A stretch of 64,000 nt of DNA from Roseibacillus persicicus (GTDB taxonomy: Bacteria > Verrucomicrobiota > Verrucomicrobiia > Verrucomicrobiales > Akkermansiaceae), in the NCBI RefSeq assembly GCF_014651675.1, contig NZ_BMXI01000010.1, positions 124,001 to 188,000 of the forward strand, given 5' to 3'. Made by a program: the position numbers and the translations under genes. The notes beneath the pieces are model-generated. The model saw only the letters and a program-made list of their open reading frames with translations, ran no database searches and was not told the origin of the DNA. The first letter of the stretch is position 1; each line of letters starts with the position of its first letter. Positions 56,943 through 64,000 of the stretch are shown one piece after another.

Positions 56943-58382
56943 CTACTGGGGATAGGTGACTGCCATGCGGTAGAAGCGGCGCTGGTGGAGGGAAAGAGAA
57001 TCAGAGAGCTCGGCCGCCTCCGTCTGGGCGAGGGGGCCGAGGTTGTCGACGGTTTGCCAAGATTCAGCCAACAGGCTTTGCGAAGCTTCAAGGGCATATT
57101 CGTGTCCTCTAAGGGCGAGCACAGGAAAGGTGATCGTCTGGTCGTTGACTTCGAATGCCGGTGCCGATAGGCGGGCTCCCGCGCCGTTGTCGACCTGCTG
57201 ATACTCGAAGGAAACAAAGCTAGCCTGATTTGCCGCGTTGGCACCAGAAAAGCTAAACTCGAGATTGTTCCCATAGGAGACTGCTGGATTGGCGAAGGTG
57301 ATTGCGCGCACTTCCCCGTTGTCCCAAGGCAACGACAGCGTGAGGACCTTGTTGACCGCATCCCAATTGCTCACGCCAGCTGCGCCATTGACGGTGGCAA
57401 TCGAAACTCCGGGATCATCGGCGAGTCCGGTGATATGGATATCACTCGTGGTCCAGCGCAGCGAAAAGCCGTGGAGCTGGGTGTCGGCGGCGAGGTTGAC
57501 CTGCAGGGTCTCATCGCCGTCATAGGAATTCACCTTGTTGCCGGAGCCTCCGCTGTCGCCAAAGAAGTTTCCCTGACCGCTGAAGGTGTTGGTGGTGGTG
57601 AAAGTGACCAAGCCATCCTCGGTGGTGAAGGTGTTGGTTGATCCATCGATGGGAAAGTCTGAAGTCCCGACGCTAGTCAAGTCGCTCAATCCACGTAGAT
57701 AGGTCTCATAGATCTCATCGGCCGCGAGTTGGTGACCGGTTAGATTGGGATGATTGCCTTGGCTGAGGAGAGCGCCCTCCGCAGTTCCAGCGTCCAACTC
57801 TTCCTGCCAAGCGGCCGAGACATCGGCGAGCATCACATCTTCTTCTTCCGCGAGAGTGCGGATCAGTTCAGCCCGAATTGTCAGGGGATCATCGGGATCG
57901 GTGAAGTCGGCATTGCTAGCCCCGGTAGGAGTAATGAGAACCAAAGGGATGCCGGCGTTCTTGGCGCTTGCTATCATACTGCGCCAAGCGGTCTCGACAT
58001 CGGCAATGGGGAGAGGCCGGTCATTGAGCGCGTAGTCAATGAAGATGAGGTCCGGACGGTGGGGGAGGACATCAGTCTCGAATCGGGCCGCGCCCGCCAC
58101 CGCATTCTCTCCGCCGATTGACGTGGTGATCACGTTGAACACCGCCGACTGATAGCGCTCGGCCATTGCGACGCGAAAGAGATGGGGGTAGGACTCGAAG
58201 GGCTTGACGCGGGGGGTGAGGTGATAGCCTGAGGGAACACTGTGCCCGTGGAAGACGATGTTGACGGTCCGGTTGTTCGGCCAGACTTTTTGCAACTCAG
58301 CATCAATGGCCACCGTGTCGTCAGCATACAAGAGGGGGAGGCAGACGATAGTGCCCAAAAGAAGAGGGATAGGAACCTTCAT
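56943..58382 (-). CDS. SGNH/GDSL-type hydrolase with accessory beta domain
   Basis: The 479-residue exported protein has an SGNH domain (about 20-235). Block I reads FHGHSVPSGY (GHS in place of GDS), block III YALND, and block V QGNHPNLTGH, where the usual Asp of the DxxH pair is Gln. Residues about 240-395 form a beta-rich domain shared with the sulfatase and PEP-CTERM protein nearby, and the end carries the YALEAS...RRFYRM module. Acetyl-esterase activity on a polysaccharide is the likely role. The altered Asp leaves activity uncertain. Confidence 0.83.
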   Translation of the reverse strand: MKVPIPLLLGTIVCLPLLYADDTVAIDAELQKVWPNNRTVNIVFHGHSVPSGYHLTPRVKPFESYPHLFRVAMAERYQSAVFNVITTSIGGENAVAGAARFETDVLPHRPDLIFIDYALNDRPLPIADVETAWRSMIASAKNAGIPLVLITPTGASNADFTDPDDPLTIRAELIRTLAEEEDVMLADVSAAWQEELDAGTAEGALLSQGNHPNLTGHQLAADEIYETYLRGLSDLTSVGTSDFPIDGSTNTFTTEDGLVTFTTTNTFSGQGNFFGDSGGSGNKVNSYDGDETLQVNLAADTQLHGFSLRWTTSDIHITGLADDPGVSIATVNGAAGVSNWDAVNKVLTLSLPWDNGEVRAITFANPAVSYGNNLEFSFSGANAANQASFVSFEYQQVDNGAGARLSAPAFEVNDQTITFPVLALRGHEYALEASQSLLAESWQTVDNLGPLAQTEAAELSDSLSLHQRRFYRMAVTYPQ

Positions 58383-58386
58383 AAAT

Positions 58387-61300
58387 TTACGGGAATTCTG
58401 TTATCACTCGATAGAACCGGCGACCGAAAAGGCCGTCCGAGTCGCTAAGTGGGAGCGAGTCGTCGATTGTTGTCCAGGAGTCTGGCTCCAAGTTGTTAGA
58501 CGCCTCCAGGCGGTATCGTCTTTCGGCTGCAGGCGTGAACTGGAAGGAGAAGGTCCCATCATTCATGTCAAAGGTAGGCGAGAAAAAGGAGGTAGACTCC
58601 CCGGCGTCAGTTCCTTGAATCGCTTCATCGAGGTCGGATTGACCGTCACCGTCAGCATCGTTGTTAGGAGTCACCAAGGGAAGAGGGGGCTCTTCAGCAA
58701 GGGTGTTGACGTTACGGGGATAGTTCGCATCCAAGTTTTCCAATCCTTGGGACAGGAGCCAGGACATGACTGCATGCCGGTCGGCCTCCGAAGCGGTTAG
58801 GCTGTTGGTTTCGCTAGGATTATTGGCGAGGTTATACAGTTCCCACGACTTGTTGGCGTAGGTGTAGATCAACTTCCAGTCGCCCATTCGGATGGCAGAG
58901 TAGGGTTCGCCGATTTGGTTTGCGGGTGACCAATGCGGATAGTGGAAGGTGACCGGGTGTTCGCGTTTGAAGGGCTGGCCTGTTAGAAGAGGACTGAGGT
59001 CCTGTCCGCTGACATCGTGACCTGCCGGCGTGGGCACTCCTGCTTGACTGAGGAGGGTGGGGAAGAGGTCGTGGGTGACGATGGGCTCGGGGCTGATTCC
59101 CTGGGTGACGGTTCCGGGCATCCAGAAGATCCAGGGCTCGCGAATACCACCCTCGTAGCTGCCCCCTTTTCCATCTCGCAAAGGTCGGTTGGAGGTGGCG
59201 GAAAGCAACCCGCCATTGTCGGCGGTAAGAACGACCAGGGTATTGTCGGCAATGGAATCGTCGGTGAGAGGATCGCCATCAGGGTCTTCGAGGGTGTCGA
59301 GAATCGCTCCGAGTGAACGGTCGACGTGTTCAATCATGGCCGCGTAGGTGGGATTGTCCTGGCCTTGCCAATCCATGCCGGGATTGTTTGCCAATTTGTC
59401 CTGATACTTTGCCACGGTGGCGGCTGGGGCTTGGATCGGGGTGTGGACTGCGTAGTGCGAGAGATACATCGCGAAGGCGGTGTCGCTCGCCGCAGCATCT
59501 TTGATTTGCTCGACTGCTTGCTCGGTTAGAACGTCGGTGAGGTAGCTGCCCTCAGGGGCGACTTCGGGTCCAAGGTTGGGGAGGGCCGAGAAGCCATTGG
59601 CAGAGGCGAAGTAGCGCTCGGGAGCCGGAGGGGTGCCAAACTGATTGCCTCCAATGTTGACGTCAAAGCCGTGATTGAGAGGCTCGGCTTCGGGTTCGGT
59701 CCCGGAGCCCAAATGCCATTTTCCAACATGGATAGCGCGATAGCCACAGTCCGAGAGAACTCCTGGCCAGTTGGGCAGGTCGGTGGGCAATTTTTTGACC
59801 CACTCGGCTTCCCGCACGACCTGACCGGCATCGCCGCTGCCGGTGATCCAATCAGTCAACTTGTTCAATGCCGGGGCTTGTCCAGACATCAGGGCGCCGC
59901 GAGTGGGGGAGCAGACGGGCGTCGAGGCATAGCCGTTGGGGAAGTAGAGTCCCTGCTGAGCCATGCGGTTCATGTTGGGAGTCTCATAAAACACCGAGCC
60001 GGTGCTGGCTCCGTTCTGCTCCCAATCCGCCCAACCAAAGTCGTCCAGGAAGAAGACCACGATATTCGGGTAGGGCTGATCACCGATTGCGATAGTGAGG
60101 CTTTCGCTATCGGTAATGGGAACCTCATCACTCGCGGTGAGCGTGTAGGTTGTTTTTTCCGTTGGGGTCACTGTTATCGAAGTTTGACCGGTCACATCCA
60201 GACCTCCGGGTTCAAGGATTAGACTTGTGGCATTTTCAGTGGTCCAGCTGAGTGTCACCTCGGAGCCTGCGGGAATACGGTTCTGCGGCGAGGCTTCGAA
60301 GGCGAGAATCGTCGGGCGAGGAGGGGCCTCAGCCAGCTCGGCGATGTTTCTTCCGCCGATGGCACTGTCGTAGATACGGAACTCGTCGATCAAGCCGTCG
60401 AACCCAAGAGCTGCGCCAGGCGTCGCCGAGGAGCCAATCGCAAAGAGTGCGGCCGCAGTGTCGAGGGTCACGGTTGTCGCGCCACCGGCTTGGGGGGTGA
60501 GGAGAGAACCGTCTAGAAAGATGTCCACATCGGCGAAGGTGCTGGCATCCGCATTCACGCGAATGGCCACGTGGTGCCAACCGGCATCGGTTCCGTCGAA
60601 GTCGTAGTTACTTCCGTAGGTAATGAAGCCTCCGAAGTGTCGCAGTCTGATTCCGCCTCCTTCCAAGCCGACATCAAAAGCTCGTCCTGCGCTTCCCGCG
60701 CCATAGCCGAAGAGTTTGCTTTGCCCGGTGCTGGAAGACTGGTTGAACCAGAGGGAAAAGGTTCTCGCACTCGTGCCGCTCGGAACCACGCCGGAAGGAA
60801 TGGTGACAATCCCGTCGGGATCGTCGTCAGCAGCAAACCCGAAGGATTGCTCAAAGAGACCGGACTGCGAAATTGTCGGTGCACTGGCCGAGCTGACCAG
60901 CGTGCCGGTGTGATTGTTAGGGGAGAGGTCGGTTAGGCTGGAACCCGAAACCGTGGCGTCGTCGAAGCTGTAGTGAACCAGTGGATCGGGGAGGGGAAGG
61001 GCTGGCTCTTGGTAGGAGAACTGGGTAAAGGTCGCCTGACCTTCACCGAAGCTGAAGACGAGGGTCGCTCCTTCCGAGGCGCTCGCATTGGCAAACGAGA
61101 CCAGGCGCTCAGTGCCTGCGTCCCAAGGGGTGGTGAGGGTCAACTCCTTCAGCGACTCGTTCCAACTGGCGCTCCCTCCCGTCAATCCGATTGTGGTGCC
61201 AGGATCGGAGGCAAAGCCGGTGATGGTGATCGTGGTGGTCGTCCACCGGAGGGTGAAGTCTGAGAGGCTCGTGCCCGGATCGAGCTCAATCGTGAGCTCT

Positions 61301-61530
61301 TCATCATCATTGTAGGCGTTGACCAGATTGGCAGTCGCCCCAGCGCCGCCATCCCCCATGAAGTTTCCAGTCCCGCTGAAAAAGTTGGTGGTGGAAAAAG
61401 TGAGGAGAGAGTCCGCTGTGGTGTATGTGGCCGTGACTCCATCGTTCGGGAAGCTGGTCACAGGAAGAGTCACTGCACCCAGTTGGCCGACAAGAGAGAG
61501 TTTCAGAAGGTAGGGAAATAATGGCTTCAT
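58387..61530 (-). CDS. Multi-domain secreted sulfatase with N-terminal accessory domain
   Basis: The 1047-residue product begins with a signal peptide, then the shared beta-rich domain (about 30-180), a LamG-like domain (about 185-390), an Ig-like domain (about 395-475) and a sulfatase domain (NIVVFFLDDFGWADWE, Cys540 in TPVCSPTRGALMSGQ, HVGKWHLG, VLTADNGGL). The end has DADGDGQSDLDEAIQG and the YRLEAS...RRFYRV module. Like the other sulfatase it needs a formylglycine-generating enzyme, which is not seen here. It lies 4 bases before the SGNH gene. Confidence 0.93.
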   Translation of the reverse strand: MKPLFPYLLKLSLVGQLGAVTLPVTSFPNDGVTATYTTADSLLTFSTTNFFSGTGNFMGDGGAGATANLVNAYNDDEELTIELDPGTSLSDFTLRWTTTTITITGFASDPGTTIGLTGGSASWNESLKELTLTTPWDAGTERLVSFANASASEGATLVFSFGEGQATFTQFSYQEPALPLPDPLVHYSFDDATVSGSSLTDLSPNNHTGTLVSSASAPTISQSGLFEQSFGFAADDDPDGIVTIPSGVVPSGTSARTFSLWFNQSSSTGQSKLFGYGAGSAGRAFDVGLEGGGIRLRHFGGFITYGSNYDFDGTDAGWHHVAIRVNADASTFADVDIFLDGSLLTPQAGGATTVTLDTAAALFAIGSSATPGAALGFDGLIDEFRIYDSAIGGRNIAELAEAPPRPTILAFEASPQNRIPAGSEVTLSWTTENATSLILEPGGLDVTGQTSITVTPTEKTTYTLTASDEVPITDSESLTIAIGDQPYPNIVVFFLDDFGWADWEQNGASTGSVFYETPNMNRMAQQGLYFPNGYASTPVCSPTRGALMSGQAPALNKLTDWITGSGDAGQVVREAEWVKKLPTDLPNWPGVLSDCGYRAIHVGKWHLGSGTEPEAEPLNHGFDVNIGGNQFGTPPAPERYFASANGFSALPNLGPEVAPEGSYLTDVLTEQAVEQIKDAAASDTAFAMYLSHYAVHTPIQAPAATVAKYQDKLANNPGMDWQGQDNPTYAAMIEHVDRSLGAILDTLEDPDGDPLTDDSIADNTLVVLTADNGGLLSATSNRPLRDGKGGSYEGGIREPWIFWMPGTVTQGISPEPIVTHDLFPTLLSQAGVPTPAGHDVSGQDLSPLLTGQPFKREHPVTFHYPHWSPANQIGEPYSAIRMGDWKLIYTYANKSWELYNLANNPSETNSLTASEADRHAVMSWLLSQGLENLDANYPRNVNTLAEEPPLPLVTPNNDADGDGQSDLDEAIQGTDAGESTSFFSPTFDMNDGTFSFQFTPAAERRYRLEASNNLEPDSWTTIDDSLPLSDSDGLFGRRFYRVITEFP

Positions 61531-61556
61531 GTGTTTGGAGAGATTTGTGGGATGGG

Positions 61557-61608
61557 AAAAGCCCTGCAACCAAGTCCGCTACCGGACAGATTGTTGCAGG
61601 GCTTTTTT
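61557..61608. terminator. Bidirectional intrinsic terminator
   Basis: GCCCTGCAAC (61561-61570) is the perfect complement of GTTGCAGGGC (61593-61602), flanked by AAAA on the left and TTTTTT on the right, with a nested GTCCG/CGGAC stem in the loop. It should end the PEP-CTERM transcript reading leftward (U4 tail) and would also act rightward (U6). Confidence 0.85.
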
Positions 61609-61628
61609 GGATTGCCTAGAGAATGGAA

Positions 61629-62291
61629 TTAACGGCGACGACGTAACAGAGCGAGACCGCCAAAGGCTAACAAGGCCATTGAGCTAGGCTCCGGAATGGT
61701 GTCGTATGTAATTGAGCCGATAGGGAGCTGTGCTCCTGCCTGAGTCGTGTCAGAGATAGTCAAAAGGAGAGTCTCTCCTGCGCTTGCCGCCGGATCGAAG
61801 CTGATGACGGTAGCTGTCGAGAAAAGAGCTCCGGGCAGGTTCAGCCGAACGGTGTCGACTCCGTCCCAAACAGCGAACAGGCTCGCGTCTGAGACCGAAA
61901 AGGTCACTCCGGGATCCGAATTGAATCCGGAAATGAAGACTCCGTCAGATGCTCCTCCATCGGCACGTGCAAAGTTGTAGGCAATTTGGGTGAGGCCGAC
62001 GGTAGGGGCGAAGACCATCGTCAACTCTTCGCCATTGTCATTGGTTGCATCCGTGTCGGAATCATCGAAGGCGTTGTTATTACTTCCTCCGGGAATGCCC
62101 AGAAAGTTGGCGTTCCCGCCGAATGTGGCGGGCGCTCCTCCAATCGAGGGAGTGAGTGTGACGTCACCATTGGCGAACGAAGTGTTAGTGGTGACTCCTC
62201 CGTGGATATCGCTGGGGGTGAGCGTGGTTGCGGCACTGGCAAGGCCGCAAGACGCTATCGCGACGAAGGCTGTATATGGTAATTTTTGCAT
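61629..62291 (-). CDS. PEP-CTERM sorted exoprotein
   Basis: The 220-residue product has a signal peptide (about 1-20) and ends with the PEP-CTERM signal: IPEPSSMALLAFGGLALLRRRR, made of the PEP motif, a hydrophobic helix and an Arg cluster, which exosortase processes. The body is a beta-rich domain similar to those in the SGNH hydrolase and second sulfatase (GGNANFLGIPGG, ISGFNSDPGVTF). It is separated from the sulfatase by a strong terminator. A surface or matrix role is probable. Confidence 0.88.
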   Translation of the reverse strand: MQKLPYTAFVAIASCGLASAATTLTPSDIHGGVTTNTSFANGDVTLTPSIGGAPATFGGNANFLGIPGGSNNNAFDDSDTDATNDNGEELTMVFAPTVGLTQIAYNFARADGGASDGVFISGFNSDPGVTFSVSDASLFAVWDGVDTVRLNLPGALFSTATVISFDPAASAGETLLLTISDTTQAGAQLPIGSITYDTIPEPSSMALLAFGGLALLRRRR

Positions 62292-62327
62292 CTGTTTCAG
62301 GTTTGTTACTGGTTTATCTGGTCGTTG

Positions 62328-64000
62328 TTATTGGGCACTCACGCGGTAGAAGGCTTTGCCTGCTGGCGCGGAGGGATCGGATACTGGAGTCGTTCCAGCG
62401 CTGGCTGTGAAGCTCGCGCCCACCGAGGTCCAGTCGCCGTCTAGGGTTAAACTGCGTTCCAGCTGATATTCACCAGCTGTATTGGTGGTGAAGTCTGCGG
62501 TGAAGGTCGTGCCGGTCCGGGCTGGATTTTCCAGAACAAGGACAGGGCCGCTTTCCGCTTCCACAATTTGCACTCCAAAGATTCCGAGGGTGAAGTTGTT
62601 CGCATTCACGGTCGTCGTGACGTCGAAGCTTTCCCCACTCAGACCACGGAAAACCGCGTAATTTGCTTGGGGGAAACCATTGGCGGTATCGCTTGTCTCC
62701 AGATAGGAACCCGGCTCTCCAGCTGCGGGAACCACTGCGGTGGTGAATGAGTAGGTCGTGCCTGCTGCCGCGATGGTGCCTCTACGTCCATTGACCTCCG
62801 AACCAAAGTAAACGTAGGCATCATAGGTGCCGTAGGGAATACCTGTTAGGGATACAGTGGCGTCGGGATTGTCTCCGGCTTCGAGAGAGCGACCGAAGAT
62901 GAAGGAGTTGAAGAGACGTCCGTAGGGAGTTTGATTGTCGGGAAAGGTCGACCACGCTCCAGAACCTGCTGCAAAGTCGACACCGACTCCGGTCGCTCCA
63001 TTGCCAATCACATTGCCGGATGAGTCGATGATTTGGCCGGCATTGGGCGTGCCAATTTTGGCAATGTCGCCGCTTGCCGCAGCAATATTGTTATCCAAGT
63101 CGATGGAGCGGTTCCAGTTCATCTGCTCCACTCCGGGAGCTCCCGCAAACATGGAAGTAGTGAAGTCCACGTTGCCTCCTGTTCCGGTAACCGAATTGAA
63201 GGCGATCGCAAAGCCATTGGGATTCGGGCCTCCTGGAGAGGAGATCGAGAAGGGATCGCTTCCGTTGGCCATCTCGTAGGCTGTGGAATATCCGTCGCCG
63301 TCCGCGTCCAAATCGAACACCAAAGGATTGGTACCGGTGTCGGAGGCACTCACGAAGACGCCCGTTCCAGTCTCGACTCCATCGAGCAATCCGTCTCCAT
63401 CGGTGTCTGCGATGCGCGGATCGGTTCCGGGATCGGAGGCATCGACGAAGATACCTGTGTCGCTTTCGACATTATCGTTGTAGCCGTCTCCGTCGGTGTC
63501 CGGCAGAGTGGGATTGGTGCCATTGTAGTATTCGTCAATGTTGCTGATGGTATCGTTGTCGAAGTCACCATTGGCTCCCTGGGTAGGGGAGGTTGGCGAT
63601 CCGTCATTGGGGTCGAGGCCGACCTCCAACTCATAGACGTCTCCCATCCCGTCTCCATCGCTGTCGATTGATTCGACAATCTGGATAGCTGCAATTCCGC
63701 CGTTGTCGACTACTCGAAGGAGCTCGATCGTTGCGTTCGGGCCTTCGAGTCCTTGAAAGACAACATGGGTTGCTTCTGGATAGTTTTCGGAAGAGTTGTC
63801 TGCAAAGTTGCTCCGGTCGAGAGAACGCGACCAGACGGGATCCTCGCCGTTCTGGTAAATCCGAGTAGTGCTTAGGGTATACTCGTTGACAACTGAGATG
63901 GGAGTGGCCTCAACCTCGCCGACAATGACCCGTCCTACACTTCCGGAGAAAGCGACCGGGTAAACGACGATGTCATAGCGGGGATAGGGAATATCTTCCA
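62328..64000 (-). CDS. Large secreted protein with calcium-binding repeats (partial, 5' end outside window)
   Basis: The frame is open to the window edge (556 residues seen), so the N-terminus is missing. About residues 115-250 hold repeated thrombospondin-type-3-like calcium motifs (DSDGDGMGDVYE, DTDGDGYNDN, DTDGDGLLDG, DADGDGYSTA). A beta-rich domain with a bound-looking MNWNRSIDLDN and FNSFIFGRSLEAGDNPDA follows. The end is the YQLERS...FYRVSAQ module also found in the sulfatases and SGNH protein. It is probably a surface-exposed adhesion or polysaccharide-binding protein. Confidence 0.85.
   Translation of the reverse strand, partial: EDIPYPRYDIVVYPVAFSGSVGRVIVGEVEATPISVVNEYTLSTTRIYQNGEDPVWSRSLDRSNFADNSSENYPEATHVVFQGLEGPNATIELLRVVDNGGIAAIQIVESIDSDGDGMGDVYELEVGLDPNDGSPTSPTQGANGDFDNDTISNIDEYYNGTNPTLPDTDGDGYNDNVESDTGIFVDASDPGTDPRIADTDGDGLLDGVETGTGVFVSASDTGTNPLVFDLDADGDGYSTAYEMANGSDPFSISSPGGPNPNGFAIAFNSVTGTGGNVDFTTSMFAGAPGVEQMNWNRSIDLDNNIAAASGDIAKIGTPNAGQIIDSSGNVIGNGATGVGVDFAAGSGAWSTFPDNQTPYGRLFNSFIFGRSLEAGDNPDATVSLTGIPYGTYDAYVYFGSEVNGRRGTIAAAGTTYSFTTAVVPAAGEPGSYLETSDTANGFPQANYAVFRGLSGESFDVTTTVNANNFTLGIFGVQIVEAESGPVLVLENPARTGTTFTADFTTNTAGEYQLERSLTLDGDWTSVGASFTASAGTTPVSDPSAPAGKAFYRVSAQ

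Overview
The window looks like the chromosome of a Verrucomicrobiota bacterium, probably a marine or otherwise sulfated-glycan-degrading member of the Verrucomicrobiales. The main reasons are the gene families seen together: SHD1-domain proteins, a PVC-type haem-binding dehydrogenase/cytochrome fusion, DUF1080 and ThuA proteins, PEP-CTERM secretion, multi-domain sulfatases, a Hanks-type kinase with an external HEAT-like tail, and lipid A synthesis (lpxB). The sequence is moderately GC-rich. No phage, transposase, CRISPR or rRNA sequence was seen.

Region 1 (1-18 kb) is mostly housekeeping: a membrane-anchored TPR-like protein cut by the window edge, lpxB, tRNA-Ala(GGC), rsfS, a run of envelope proteins on the minus strand, leuD, a kinase, a nucleoside transporter, a YmdB-type phosphoesterase and a PVC sugar-oxidation set (ThuA, haem dehydrogenase, DUF1080). 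It also holds a thioredoxin-fold gene whose WCxxC motif reads W-TGA-P-P-C, best read as a selenoprotein.

Region 2 (18-49 kb) is a large nitrogen-scavenging island on the plus strand. It begins with an outer-membrane beta-barrel and the urea ABC transporter urtABCDE, followed by ureA and ureB. The remaining urease genes (ureC, E, F, G, D) lie 19 kb further on. Between the two urease halves sit (a) a NitT/TauT-type ABC transporter, (b) a tightly coupled operon of creatininase, GlnT-type glutamine synthetase, an AhpD-like selenoprotein (CxxU), a Rieske oxygenase, an SDR, a SUMF1-domain protein, a cytosolic binding-protein-like protein, a 2-hydroxyacid dehydrogenase and a TIM-barrel isomerase, and (c) a guanidine-degradation module: a NikR-like regulator, two DUF1989 proteins (carboxyguanidine deiminase), guanidine/urea carboxylase and allophanate hydrolase. 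Four -24/-12 (sigma-54) promoter candidates lie before the beta-barrel gene, urtB, the NitT/TauT transporter and the NikR-like gene, which suggests that the whole island is switched on by nitrogen limitation. Urea would be imported by Urt and split by urease. Guanidine would be carboxylated, deiminated to allophanate and hydrolysed to ammonia and CO2. The middle operon may process a related, still unknown nitrogen compound.

Region 3 (49-64 kb) is a glycan-degradation cluster on the minus strand: a sulfatase, a GH2 enzyme, a thioredoxin-like protein, an SGNH hydrolase and a second sulfatase, packed with almost no spacing. Upstream of it are a PEP-CTERM protein with a strong terminator and a large calcium-repeat protein that runs off the window. 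Three of these proteins share a similar all-beta-looking module of about 130-150 residues, and four share a short C-terminal or linker module.

The most unusual points are the two selenoprotein candidates with matching SECIS-like hairpins, the sigma-54-controlled island splitting the urease operon, the uncharacterised GlnT/Rieske/selenoprotein operon, and a NikR-like regulator lacking most nickel ligands.
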